This document shows, piece after piece, positions 1-7,862 of a DNA stretch of 64,000 bases. The stretch spans positions 2,604,001 to 2,668,000 of the forward strand of contig NZ_CP051774.1 of the NCBI RefSeq assembly GCF_012913485.1. Direction: 5' to 3'. The translations under genes and the position numbers were made by a program. The notes below the pieces were generated by a model. It was not told the origin of the DNA. It searched no databases and saw only the letters and a list, made by a program, of their open reading frames with translations. How positions within the stretch are numbered: position 1 is the first letter of the stretch; each line of letters starts with the position of its first letter. This DNA comes from Luteolibacter luteus (GTDB lineage Bacteria > Verrucomicrobiota > Verrucomicrobiia > Verrucomicrobiales > Akkermansiaceae).

Positions 1-166
1 CCTCGGGGAGGAGAGGTTTGGTGAACCGAGAATCCCTTCCCCCGTCAGGTAGGGCAGCGGACTCTAAAAGGGATAATGTAAATACCTCCTCCGAAGGTTT
101 AGAAAAAATCGGAATATTTTCCTAAACTTCATGATCCATTGATAACCAGAGATCAACCTTCGGCAC

Positions 167-1042
167 TCAGAGATTCAGGCGGCCCAAGCGAGGGGCGGAG
201 TGGCCGGAGGCGCGATAAAGGATCTGCCGCAAATCCACGAGCAGGGAACGGGCGGCGAGGCTATCGGCGCAGAGGGCACGGACCATGAATGCCCCTGCCA
301 AAAGCGGTCCGTGGCCGAGGTAAATTTTTTCACCGGAAAGGGCATCCAGTTCCTCCGCAGGCCAAGCGGAGGCCGTGATACCGGCGACGTGAACAGTCAC
401 GTAGTGAGCGGCGGGAAATTTCTCCCGCATTGCGGTGAGGCTATGGTCGGAAGGATTGAGATTGTAGCGTTCCCGGGCGATCAGTTTTCCACCCACTTCC
501 AAGTCCAACTCCCAGCGGAGGCTTTCGTAGTCAAAGATCTCACCCCGGGCGACTCGGCCGGGGGCGATCCACTCGAAGAAAAAGAGCCCGGCGTCTTCGG
601 CCAATTCGATCTTGGTCTGTTGATGATAGCGGGCGCCGGCCTGCGGGATGAAAGGCTCCGGGATCCACTCCATGAAGGCTCCGGACTCAACCGTCAGGTG
701 CTGGGAGCAGATCGCGGGAGTTTCACCACGGGCGCGGTGGACGCGTGAAGCTCCCGGAGAACTGAGCACCACCCGGCTCCCCTGCCCTGCGTCGACACGG
801 ACATCCAGGCGATCGCCATCGAAGAAGCCCGCGGTCGGGTTCACGAGATGGACGACCAGCGCGCCCGATTCCACGTGAGGCTTGCTCAGATGGATGGGCG
901 CGCGGAAGGACTGGCGGGACAAATAGGTGACCCCGTCCGGCCTGAGGTCGCAGCGGAGATCGAGATGACCGCGGATCGTCCGGCCCGTGATTCCTTGGAT
1001 CTGTGAGATCGGTTCCACGGGCCGTGACGGAAGCGGGTTCAA
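167..1042 (-). CDS. ureD: Urease accessory protein UreD (UreH)
   Basis: UreD is the scaffold on which UreF, UreG and UreE deliver nickel to apo-urease in the cytoplasm. The 291-residue protein has the usual length and family signatures: an N-terminal NPTAGFFDGDRL segment (the family's NP-x-GG-x-x-x-GD stretch), SSPGASRVHRA, and MEWIPEPFIPQAGARY followed by an acidic FFFEWIAPGR-RGE block. The start is a TTG at 1040-1042 whose first base directly follows the TGA of dapL (TGATTG), so translation is probably coupled to dapL. No urease structural or other accessory gene lies in this window. They would have to follow to the left of base 1 or be elsewhere. Family assignment is firm; the TTG start is inferred from position. 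Confidence 0.88.
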   Translation of the reverse strand: MNPLPSRPVEPISQIQGITGRTIRGHLDLRCDLRPDGVTYLSRQSFRAPIHLSKPHVESGALVVHLVNPTAGFFDGDRLDVRVDAGQGSRVVLSSPGASRVHRARGETPAICSQHLTVESGAFMEWIPEPFIPQAGARYHQQTKIELAEDAGLFFFEWIAPGRVARGEIFDYESLRWELDLEVGGKLIARERYNLNPSDHSLTAMREKFPAAHYVTVHVAGITASAWPAEELDALSGEKIYLGHGPLLAGAFMVRALCADSLAARSLLVDLRQILYRASGHSAPRLGRLNL

Positions 1043-2275
1043 TCAGGCGAGCAAGGCGGCGAGGCGCTTGCACACCTCTTCGACGTTCGCGCGGGAGTTG
1101 AAAGCGGAGATGCGGAACCAACCTTCACCCGCGGCACCGAAGCCGGCACCCGGGGTGACAACGACCTGCGCCTCGGCGAGCATCTTGTCGAACATATCCC
1201 AAGAGCCGAGGCCGGCCGGGCAGCCGACCCAAACGTAAGGTGCATTCTCACCGCCGAAGACCTTCAGACCGGCATCCTTCGCAGCCTGCACGAGCAACTT
1301 GGCATTGCCCATGTAGTGCTCGATGAGGGCCTTTACCTCGGCCTTGCCCTGCTCGGAAAAGACGGCGGCGGCGCCCTTCTGCACGGGATAGCTGGCACCA
1401 TTGAACTTGGTGCTGTGGCGGCGGCTCCAGAGCTGGTGAAGCGGGATGCGGTTGCCTTGATCGTCCTTGCCGCTGACGGTCTTCGGGATGACGACGTAGG
1501 CGCAGCGCACGCCGGTGAAGCCGCCGTTCTTCGAGAAGGAGCGGAACTCGATGGCCACGTCCTTGGCCCCTTCGATCTCGAAGATCGACTTCGGGATGGA
1601 AGCGTCCTGCACGAAGGCCTGATAGGCGGCATCGAAGAAGATGATCGTGTCGTTTTCCTTCGCATACTTCACCCAAGCTTCGAGTTGCTCGCGGGTAGCG
1701 ACGGCACCGGTCGGGTTGTTCGGGAAGCAGAGATAGACGAGGTCCACCTTCTCCTTCGGCAGATCGGCCACGAAGCCATTTTCCGCGGTGCAGGGCAGGT
1801 AGACGAGACCACCGTAGGCACCCTTCTCATCGGCATCGCCGGTATTGCCCGCCATCACGTTGGTATCGACGTAGACCGGATAGACCGGATCGGTGATGGC
1901 GATCACGTTGCCCTTGCCAAAGATGTCGAGGATGTTGCCGGTATCGCACTTCGAGCCGTCGGAGATGAAGACTTCATCGGCGGAGATCCCAAGGCCGGCG
2001 AACTCGTTGTCCACGATCGCCTGGCGAAGGAACTCGTAGCCTTGCTCCGGACCGTAGCCCTTGAAGGTCTCGCGGCTGCCCATTTCGTCGATGGCCTCGT
2101 GCATGGCGGCGCGGACGGCAGCGGGCAATGGCTCGGTCACGTCACCGATGCCGCAGCGGATGATGCGCGCGGCCTTGTCCGGATTTTCCTCCGAGAATGC
2201 TTTCACCCGGCGGGCGATTTCGGGGAAAAGGTAACCGGCTTTGAGCTTCAGGAAGTTCGAGTTGATCGTGGCCAT
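1043..2275 (-). CDS. dapL: LL-diaminopimelate aminotransferase
   Basis: This PLP enzyme converts tetrahydrodipicolinate directly to LL-diaminopimelate, the one-step route to lysine and peptidoglycan precursors known in Chlamydiae, Verrucomicrobia, plants and some other bacteria. The start is the ATG at 2275 ([17 protein letters not shown]), which matches the conserved N-terminus of the family; an upstream extension of 13 codons is unlikely. At 410 residues it has the family's normal length. Visible motifs are the CFPNNPTGA cofactor segment (about 183-191) and [10 protein letters not shown] with the Schiff-base lysine at K249. It is first of a two-gene unit with ureD, whose start codon abuts its stop codon. 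Confidence 0.95.
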   Translation of the reverse strand: MATINSNFLKLKAGYLFPEIARRVKAFSEENPDKAARIIRCGIGDVTEPLPAAVRAAMHEAIDEMGSRETFKGYGPEQGYEFLRQAIVDNEFAGLGISADEVFISDGSKCDTGNILDIFGKGNVIAITDPVYPVYVDTNVMAGNTGDADEKGAYGGLVYLPCTAENGFVADLPKEKVDLVYLCFPNNPTGAVATREQLEAWVKYAKENDTIIFFDAAYQAFVQDASIPKSIFEIEGAKDVAIEFRSFSKNGGFTGVRCAYVVIPKTVSGKDDQGNRIPLHQLWSRRHSTKFNGASYPVQKGAAAVFSEQGKAEVKALIEHYMGNAKLLVQAAKDAGLKVFGGENAPYVWVGCPAGLGSWDMFDKMLAEAQVVVTPGAGFGAAGEGWFRISAFNSRANVEEVCKRLAALLA

Positions 2276-2322
2276 TGCGGCGGGACGTTTAGCGGGGGGG
2301 CGCGGCGGTCGCAAGGACTACA

Positions 2323-3240
2323 TCACGACTGGCCCGGGGTGCGTGGCTCAAGAACCACCTTCAATTGCGAGTGGTCGGAGCGGTGGCGGATCTTCTCGGT
2401 AGAGACTGCCTGCCAGAGATTCCCGGTCCAGATCTGGTCCAAGGTGAGCAGCGGAAAACCGTAGGCCCAGGTCTCGCGAAAGCCCCGGCGAGGGCCGTCA
2501 TTCGCCAGAGTGAGGGTGGGGCGCCAGTGCTGGTACCAGCGGGACTCCGGCGGGGTATTGAAGTCCCCCAGAACGATGACCCGTGGGTCACTGGACGCCG
2601 CCGCAAGCACGCCCGCCATGGCCGGGCCGCGAGGCAGGACGGGGCTCGACTCGACATCGACCACGATCACGGTGAGCTCGCCGTGGACCGGCAGGGAGAC
2701 GCGGATGCGGTAGCACTTATAGCGGTTCCGGATGCCTAGGGATTCGCTGGAGAGAATCTTCCCCCGGACACCAAGCATGGTCCCCGAAAAGCGCTTCCAC
2801 TCCATGCCCGGGGTGGCGGCGGCGAAGCTCTGCCATGTCTCCCCGGTAAAATCGCCGGTTTCCACCACGGCCATCAAGTCGGTATCGGCAAGGGCAGGCC
2901 ATGTCTCCGGGTCCGCCTCCAGCGTACGGCCTGCATTGTAGATCGAGGCGCGGAGATCCCCGGCGACCAAAGGCGGCAACTCGTCGCGGCGGAAGGAATG
3001 CCAGCCCTCCAGAAACGATACCAGCAGGCAGGTGACCGCCATCAGGCGGAAGCCCCAGTGCCTGAGAACCAGCAGCGCGAAGAGCCCCGCGATCAAGCGC
3101 AGCAACCACGGCGTGGCGTAGTAGATCACCGCGGCGAAGATCGTGGTGTCCCTCCCTCTGAAAATGATGCCGGCCCAAGCCAGCAAGAGGCCCGCGATGG
3201 CAACGAAACGGATGAGCCTGAGCCAGCGATCCCGCTTCAT
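2323..3240 (-). CDS. Membrane-anchored endonuclease/exonuclease/phosphatase (EEP) family protein
   Basis: The first ~85 residues contain three hydrophobic helices (about 8-25, 33-60 and 65-78). They are followed by a periplasm- or cytoplasm-facing EEP fold: SIYNAG (about 99-104), AVVETGDF with the metal-binding glutamate, VIVLGDFNTPP (about 220-230), LTLDQIW and a terminal RSDHSQL with the catalytic histidine. This motif order is that of metal-dependent phosphodiesterases of the DNase I/sphingomyelinase superfamily. The substrate cannot be read from sequence. The ATG overlaps the stop codon of the winged-helix gene by four bases (ATGA), so the gene is the last member of a three-gene operon. 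Confidence 0.8.
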   Translation of the reverse strand: MKRDRWLRLIRFVAIAGLLLAWAGIIFRGRDTTIFAAVIYYATPWLLRLIAGLFALLVLRHWGFRLMAVTCLLVSFLEGWHSFRRDELPPLVAGDLRASIYNAGRTLEADPETWPALADTDLMAVVETGDFTGETWQSFAAATPGMEWKRFSGTMLGVRGKILSSESLGIRNRYKCYRIRVSLPVHGELTVIVVDVESSPVLPRGPAMAGVLAAASSDPRVIVLGDFNTPPESRWYQHWRPTLTLANDGPRRGFRETWAYGFPLLTLDQIWTGNLWQAVSTEKIRHRSDHSQLKVVLEPRTPGQS

Positions 3241-3536
3241 TTCCCGAGATTGAGGATCTGCTCGAGGATGGAGAGGTAGTCCTCGAAGGCTTTCTTTCCT
3301 GCGGCAGTCAGGGTGTAGAGCGTCTGCGGACGGCCATCACCCGTAAGCTTTTCGCCGGAGATGTAGCTCGCCTGCTCCAAGGTGCGGAGGTGGGTGATGA
3401 GATTGCCATCGCTCATCTCGAGCTCCGATTTCAGGTCCTGGAAAGGCCACGGATTCACACGGGAAGCCAGCAGCGTCATGATGCCGAGCCGTCCCTTCTC
3501 GTGAATGGTCTTATCCAGCTTTGAAAAATCGATCAT
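3237..3536 (-). CDS. Winged-helix transcriptional regulator (HTH_34-like)
   Basis: This 99-residue protein is essentially one winged-helix domain: a first helix with KGRLGIMTLLA, the recognition region LEMSDGNLITHLRTLEQASYI, and a wing with a basic GRPQTLYTLT strand, then a C-terminal helix. It resembles small DNA-binding regulators that are encoded next to a membrane protein they control. Here it overlaps by ATGA both the upstream membrane-protein gene and the downstream EEP gene. Cytoplasmic DNA binding is inferred from the fold. The ligand, if any, is not visible, and no cysteine-rich or metal-binding cluster is present. Confidence 0.8.
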   Translation of the reverse strand: MIDFSKLDKTIHEKGRLGIMTLLASRVNPWPFQDLKSELEMSDGNLITHLRTLEQASYISGEKLTGDGRPQTLYTLTAAGKKAFEDYLSILEQILNLGK

Positions 3537-4174
3537 GCTCCCGGTCGGTCGCGGCGGGTAGTGGTGACGATGGCAGCCCCATAGAGCAAGTGGAAGCCGC
3601 CGAAGGTCGCCGCCATCAGGCCGGAGGGACCGAGGCGGATCAATAAATGGTTCATCGACTGGATGAAGGTGCCAGCAGCAAAGGCGATGAGGCCGGTAGT
3701 AAGAAAGGCGATCCCGAGCCAGACCATCGATTTCGGAGCAAACTCGCGGATGGCGAGGAGCGCGAGCCCATAGTGTAGCACCCAGAAGGAGGCGGCGAAA
3801 TATTCAGCTTTCGGATAAGCGGGCTGGCGTCCGCCGTACTTCAGGTAGAGCAGGCCGAGGAATCCTCCGGCGATGAGCGAAGGCAGGGCACCGCGGAGGG
3901 CGACTTTCAAGCCATGGGACCAGAAGGGACGCTCGTGGATCTGGGAAAGGCGGTGCAATTGCCAAACAGCGAAGACCATCACGATGCCCAGCCCGGCCAG
4001 CCAGACGCTGCCCCATGCCCAACCGACCCGGGACTCGGAGATCCAGCCGGCGGCGAGAGCCATGGCGCCACCCAGCAAAGCAGCTTCTCCGGAGAGCGCG
4101 CGGAAGATCGTCGCGCGCTCCATCATCGTACGGATCACCCGTAACTGTTCTGCTGCGTCCTGATGGGTTGTCAT
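3533..4174 (-). CDS. Multi-spanning membrane protein of unknown function
   Basis: I do not recognise the family. From the ATG at 4174 (MTTHQDAAEQLRVIRTMMERA) the protein has a cytoplasmic amphipathic N-terminus followed by about six hydrophobic segments, including a GGAMALAAGW stretch, WLAGLGIVMVFAVW, LIAGGFLGLLYL, WVLHYGLALLAI, WLGIAFLTTGLIAFAAG and a last one near the C-terminus. It ends in a basic tail (TTTRRDRPGA). A longer start 36 bases upstream is possible but less likely. It is the first gene of a 4-bp-overlapping trio with a winged-helix regulator and an EEP protein; such pairs often work as a regulator plus its regulated membrane partner. Confidence 0.7.
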   Translation of the reverse strand: MTTHQDAAEQLRVIRTMMERATIFRALSGEAALLGGAMALAAGWISESRVGWAWGSVWLAGLGIVMVFAVWQLHRLSQIHERPFWSHGLKVALRGALPSLIAGGFLGLLYLKYGGRQPAYPKAEYFAASFWVLHYGLALLAIREFAPKSMVWLGIAFLTTGLIAFAAGTFIQSMNHLLIRLGPSGLMAATFGGFHLLYGAAIVTTTRRDRPGA

Positions 4175-4270
4175 GGCCACTGCTTTGCCATGCAAAGTTG
4201 TGAGTTCCAAGCGGGAAATTTGCTAGATATCATGTTCGCCGGAATGAGCGTCAGCCCGGGAGAATCGCGG

Positions 4271-4446
4271 CCTGTTCCGCCTGTTATAACAGGGAAAATA
4301 ACAGGCGGGAAAGAAGGCGGACATCGAGCTTCGAACTTCCAACATTGAATGTCGAAGTGGGGAGCCGGGGCGGAGCGGAACGGCAGGTAGAAAACATCTC
4401 GACGGGAAGTGTCCCAGATGTGGCGAATGGATTTCTACTGCCAGTG
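4271..4446 (+). repeat. Dispersed intergenic repeat, copy 1
   Basis: The 378-base gap between 4175 and 4552 holds no convincing gene. It contains a ~176-bp element found twice more in the window (28577-28742, same orientation; 53274-53440, opposite orientation). Copy 1 begins with a perfect 11-bp inverted repeat, CCGCCTGTTAT at 4277-4287 and ATAACAGGCGG at 4298-4308 with a 10-base loop. It continues with shared blocks such as GGCGGGAA, CGAAGTG, GGCGGAGCGG, GTAGAAAACATCTCGACGGG (near 4387-4406) and ends in TTTCTACTGCCAG. Short open frames across it look like by-products of the repeat. Confidence 0.8.
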
Positions 4447-4552
4447 GAGGAAGCTTCGGGAGCCGGGGGCATGCACCGATGATGACCCGGCACGCGAAGC
4501 CCAAGGGCGGACCGTGCCGGAAGTTTCCCCGGCGAGTGCGCCCGCCCCCACC

Positions 4553-5806
4553 TTAGACAAGGCCGTCTTTCCGGGCCTGCTTCCAGTAGGCGTATTCGGA
4601 GCGGTTGAAGTCGATGTACTCCGGAGAGAGATCGCTGGAGTACATCACATACTCGGCGTCTCCCTGGTTGAGATTGATCTCGATCTTGAACTCCGGCTTG
4701 GCGGCGATTTCGCGAAGCTCGTCCATGGCGGTGGGAGCCTGGAGGCCGCCGAGGCAGGCGGCTTTGCCATCGTAGGAAATGTCCACGAGTTCCTCGCGGA
4801 TGCGGGCGCGGGAGTAGCCGACAGCGTGAAGGACGCGGCCCCAGTTCGGATCGCCTCCATTCCATGAGGACTTCACCAGCGCGGACTTGCAGACGGCTTC
4901 CGCCACCTGCTTGGCATCGAGGTAGGTGCGGGCACCCTTCACCTCCACGGTGACGAACTTGGTGACGCGCTCGCCATCGCGGACGACGGCTTGGGCGAGT
5001 TCCAGCATGACCCAGCGCAGGGCTTCGCGGAATTGCTTGCAGAGGGCGCTGCCACGGCGGATCGGCGGCATGCCGGAGCGGCCATTGGCGAGGACGAGCA
5101 CGGTGTCATTGGTGCTCATGTCGCCATCGATGGTGATGCGGTTGAAGCTTTCGTCCACGCCTTCGAGCACGGCCTTGCGCAGGGCCTCGCGCGGGACATT
5201 CGCATCCGTGGTGATGAAGCAAAGCATGGTGGCCATGCTGGGAGAAATCATGCCGGCCCCCTTCACACAGCCGCCGATGCGGACGCGGTGGCCGCCGAGA
5301 TCGAACGAGATGGCGACTTCCTTGTGATGGGTATCGCTGGTGATGATCGCCTTCGCGACTTCTGTTCCGCGGCCACTACCCAGGCCCTCCACGAGATCAT
5401 CGAATCGAGGCTCCACGCGGACCATGGGCATCGGCAGGCCGATGACGCCGGTGGAACAAACCCCGACCTCACCGCGCTTCAGGCCGAGCGGCTTTGCCAC
5501 GCCATCGCACATCAGCTTCGCGTCCTGGATGCCTTGCACACCGGTGCAGGCATTCGCATTGCCGCTATTCGCTACGATCGCGCGCAGGTCACCCTTGCGC
5601 AGATGAGCTTGGGAAAGCTTTACGGGTGCGGCTTTCACGCGGTTGATCGTGAAGGTGCCGGCGGAAGTGCAAGGGCTCTCCGAGTAGATCAATGCAAGAT
5701 CGAGCCGCTGGACGGCAGGATTCTTGATCCCACAGGAAATGGCAGAACATTGGAATCCACGGGGCGCACCAACGCCTCCTTTGATCCGGGTCACGGGGAA
5801 GTCCAT
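4553..5806 (-). CDS. argJ: Bifunctional ornithine acetyltransferase / N-acetylglutamate synthase
   Basis: ArgJ transfers acetyl from N-acetylornithine to glutamate in the cyclic arginine pathway. The precursor self-cleaves before a threonine that becomes the nucleophile, here in MATMLCFITT (T193 from the ATG at 5806). The oxyanion-hole STGVIG (118-123) and the DGDMSTNDT block are present, and the 417-residue length is typical. A GTG at 5851 that overlaps the argC stop (GTGA) is an alternative start adding 15 residues, but those match nothing in the family. It lies 41 bases downstream of argC on the same strand, forming an argC-argJ unit. Confidence 0.95.
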   Translation of the reverse strand: MDFPVTRIKGGVGAPRGFQCSAISCGIKNPAVQRLDLALIYSESPCTSAGTFTINRVKAAPVKLSQAHLRKGDLRAIVANSGNANACTGVQGIQDAKLMCDGVAKPLGLKRGEVGVCSTGVIGLPMPMVRVEPRFDDLVEGLGSGRGTEVAKAIITSDTHHKEVAISFDLGGHRVRIGGCVKGAGMISPSMATMLCFITTDANVPREALRKAVLEGVDESFNRITIDGDMSTNDTVLVLANGRSGMPPIRRGSALCKQFREALRWVMLELAQAVVRDGERVTKFVTVEVKGARTYLDAKQVAEAVCKSALVKSSWNGGDPNWGRVLHAVGYSRARIREELVDISYDGKAACLGGLQAPTAMDELREIAAKPEFKIEINLNQGDAEYVMYSSDLSPEYIDFNRSEYAYWKQARKDGLV

Positions 5807-5847
5807 AGCAGGGTTTGCAAGGGTGGGGCGGCGACGCTGAACCATTC

Positions 5848-6891
5848 TCACGCGGTTTGCAATCCGGCTGTCTGCGGCAGGCCGAAGATGATGTTGAATG
5901 ACTGCACGGCCTGGGAACCGGCACCCTTGCCGAGGTTATCCTCAGCGCTGGTTAGGATAACCCGCCCGGTCCGTGAGTCATGGTGCCAGCCGATGTCGAT
6001 GAAGTTGGTGCGGGTGACATTTTTCGTATCGGCGCAGCCGCCTTTCCCAAGCAAGCGGACAAAAGGCGCCTCCGAGTAGGCAGCCTCCAAGGCCTCGCCG
6101 ACCTTTGCCGCATCCACACCCCCACGGAGCTTCGCGGTGATGGTGGTAGCGATCCCTGCATTCACCGGGATGAGGTGGGGGATGAAGGTGATCGTGACTT
6201 TTTCTCCCGCGGCAAGCGACAGCTCCTGTTCGATCTCCGAGAGGTGCCGGTGCTTCGGGATGCCATAGGCGCGGACGCTTTCGTTGCACTCCACGAAGAG
6301 GAGGGAAATGTCCGCCTTCCGACCGGCACCGCTGACGCCACTCAGGGAATTCGCGACGATGGTCTCGGGATCGATGAGTCCGGCCTTCAGCAGCGGCACC
6401 AGCGGCAAGATGATGCTGGTGGGGTAGCAGCCAGGCGAGGCGATCAGCCGCGCCGCCTTGATGGCATCTTCACGAACTTCCGGGAGGCCGTAAACAGCCT
6501 CGTCCAACAACGCGGGTGCGGGATGGGCGTGGCCGTAGAATTCTTCATAGATGGCGGCATCGCTGAGGCGGAAGTCGGCGCTCAGGTCGATGACCTTCAG
6601 GCCGCGCTCCAAAAGAGCGGTGGCGATTTCCGCAGCGACCCCGTGAGGCAACGCGAGGAAGGCAGCCTGAGCCCCTGTGGCGGCGATGGCATCCGGATCC
6701 GGCTCAATGAAAGGGAGCTCGGCCCCGGGCAACTTTCGGAAGCGCGGGAAAACGGCAGAGAGCGGCTTTCCGGCTTCTTGCCGGGAGGTAGCCGCCACGA
6801 GTTCGACCTGGGGATGGACCAGCAGCAGGCGCAGGAGTTCCTGTCCCGTGTATCCACTGGCTCCGACGATCGCGGTCTTGATCCGTTCCAT
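5848..6891 (-). CDS. argC: N-acetyl-gamma-glutamyl-phosphate reductase
   Basis: ArgC reduces N-acetylglutamyl phosphate to the semialdehyde with NADPH, the third step of arginine synthesis. The ATG at 6891 gives MERIKTAIVGASGYTGQELL with the family's N-terminal NADP-binding GASGYTG motif. The catalytic cysteine is C155 in ASPGCYPTS, and a histidine-containing PHRHL-like segment (PKHRHLSEIEQE) follows. At 347 residues the length is standard. The reading frame is open further upstream into the divergent tRNA-Pro gene, so that extension is rejected. It is transcribed with argJ. Confidence 0.95.
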   Translation of the reverse strand: MERIKTAIVGASGYTGQELLRLLLVHPQVELVAATSRQEAGKPLSAVFPRFRKLPGAELPFIEPDPDAIAATGAQAAFLALPHGVAAEIATALLERGLKVIDLSADFRLSDAAIYEEFYGHAHPAPALLDEAVYGLPEVREDAIKAARLIASPGCYPTSIILPLVPLLKAGLIDPETIVANSLSGVSGAGRKADISLLFVECNESVRAYGIPKHRHLSEIEQELSLAAGEKVTITFIPHLIPVNAGIATTITAKLRGGVDAAKVGEALEAAYSEAPFVRLLGKGGCADTKNVTRTNFIDIGWHHDSRTGRVILTSAEDNLGKGAGSQAVQSFNIIFGLPQTAGLQTA

Positions 6892-6975
6892 GGCGGGCGG
6901 AAAATGCACGATTTTCAGGGCTTGCCAACCGGGATTTGCCCTGATTGTCTGCCCGCCCGTCGCCGACGAGGTAAA

Positions 6976-7052
6976 CGGGCTGTAGCGCAGTCTGGTAGCG
7001 CACCTGCCTGGGGGGTAGGGGGTCGTGGGTTCGAATCCCGCCAGCCCGACCA
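6976..7052 (+). tRNA. tRNA-Pro (anticodon GGG)
   Basis: A 77-base cloverleaf can be drawn by hand. The acceptor stem is CGGGCTG with CAGCCCG, the D-arm contains AGCGCAGTCTGGTAGCGC, the anticodon loop is CTGGGGG with anticodon GGG (one G:T pair in its stem), and the T-arm contains GGGTTCGAATCCC. Discriminator A is followed by a chromosomally encoded CCA (7050-7052). It aligns closely with bacterial tRNA-Pro(GGG). It is divergent from argC, 84 bases away from its start. Confidence 0.97.
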
Positions 7053-7263
7053 TCAACTCAAAGAGTTCGATGGCCGTTTACTAAGTTCAGCCGTCTGCGA
7101 ACAGCGCAGTGCCTACTGGCCAGGAGGCATCCGGAATCCAGCAGCGTGCACGGCCATCATGCAATTTGCGGTAGCTATCTTTGGTTTTTCGGAGCCGCTT
7201 CCTTGAGAGGACGAGCGTGGAGCCGAGGGTTCGTTTTGGCGCGATTTCAGCATCAGAATCGGG

Positions 7264-7521
7264 ATGGCCACACCCCATGGAAAGACGGCCGAACTCATCG
7301 GCGGCCCCGAAGACGGACTCGAAGTCGAACCCGAGCTGCTAGCGGCTTCAGGCCTGAAGCTCAACATCGAGGGACATGAGATCCCGGTGATATTCAGCTC
7401 CACCGGCTCCTTGGATTTCGAACCGGGCGACGAAGTGGAGATCGTTTTCATGGGCGTGTATACCCGCGAGCCCGGCCCGGGCCCGGCGCACTACCGCTGG
7501 GTGCCGGCAGACCGGTCCTGA
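7264..7521 (+). CDS. Small conserved-looking hypothetical protein
   Basis: An 85-residue acidic protein whose family I do not recognise. It starts MATPHGKTAELIGGPEDG and contains an alternating hydrophobic/polar pattern suggesting a small beta-rich fold (HEIPVIFSSTG, DEVEIVFMGVYTREP), ending HYRWVPADRS. No signal peptide, membrane segment or cysteine is present. It lies 50 bases upstream of the CnrY-like gene on the same strand, separated by a strong palindrome that covers its stop codon, so co-transcription is uncertain. Confidence 0.55.
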   Translation: MATPHGKTAELIGGPEDGLEVEPELLAASGLKLNIEGHEIPVIFSSTGSLDFEPGDEVEIVFMGVYTREPGPGPAHYRWVPADRS

Positions 7522-7538
7522 CGAAAGCTTTCGTCTGG
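7517..7538. promoter_or_regulatory. Long palindrome before the CnrYXH-like operon
   Basis: GACGAAAGCTTTCGTC at 7520-7535 is a perfect 16-bp palindrome. After one mismatch on each side it gains a further CC/GG pair, giving a 22-bp near-perfect dyad. It overlaps the stop codon of the 85-aa gene and ends 34 bases before the CnrY-like start codon. It could be an operator for a dimeric regulator or, as RNA, a short hairpin; there is no T-tract to make it an ordinary terminator. Confidence 0.5.
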
Positions 7539-7571
7539 CCCTGAGAGGAGCGGCCGCTAGCCTGAGCGGCG

Positions 7572-7862
7572 ATGTCCGGTCCGGAATCCCTAGAGCAGAT
7601 CTTGGAAGATGCGCGGCGCGAGCGCCCGGCGGCGCTGCCCCGCGGATTCTCGGCGGAAGTGATGGAACGCATCTCCCGGCAAGCCGCGGAGAGGCCGCGG
7701 CCTTCGCCCGGCGCGCTCGACTATGCGGTGATCGGGATGGCAGCAGTGATTGTCGCGGGACTCGTCAGCCTGCTGGTGGTCCCGTCGAACGACTCGTCCG
7801 GGCCGCCGCGGCTCGCGGTCTTTGGCACCGAGGGAAACAGCTCGCCCTTCGCGACGCCATGA
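7572..7862 (+). CDS. CnrY-like transmembrane anti-sigma factor
   Basis: A 96-residue protein with a cytoplasmic N-terminal ~48 residues (SLEQILEDARRERPAALPRG, predicted helical), one membrane helix at about 51-70 (AVIGMAAVIVAGLVSLLVV) and a short external tail. Cupriavidus CnrY has the same layout and nearly the same length (95 residues): its cytoplasmic helix binds the sigma factor CnrH and its external part contacts CnrX. Sequence similarity alone is weak. The call rests on topology, size and gene order (Y-X-H), with the next gene strongly CnrX-like. The stop codon overlaps the next start (ATGA). Confidence 0.65.
   Translation: MSGPESLEQILEDARRERPAALPRGFSAEVMERISRQAAERPRPSPGALDYAVIGMAAVIVAGLVSLLVVPSNDSSGPPRLAVFGTEGNSSPFATP

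Noticed and set aside
4223-4504. 93-codon frame on the minus strand across repeat copy 1
   Set aside because: Similar peptides arise from the other repeat copies with indels between them; the conservation is of DNA blocks, not of a protein.
5980-7206. 408-codon plus-strand frame covering argC and the tRNA
   Set aside because: It runs through the tRNA-Pro gene and is antisense to argC; no domain is visible.
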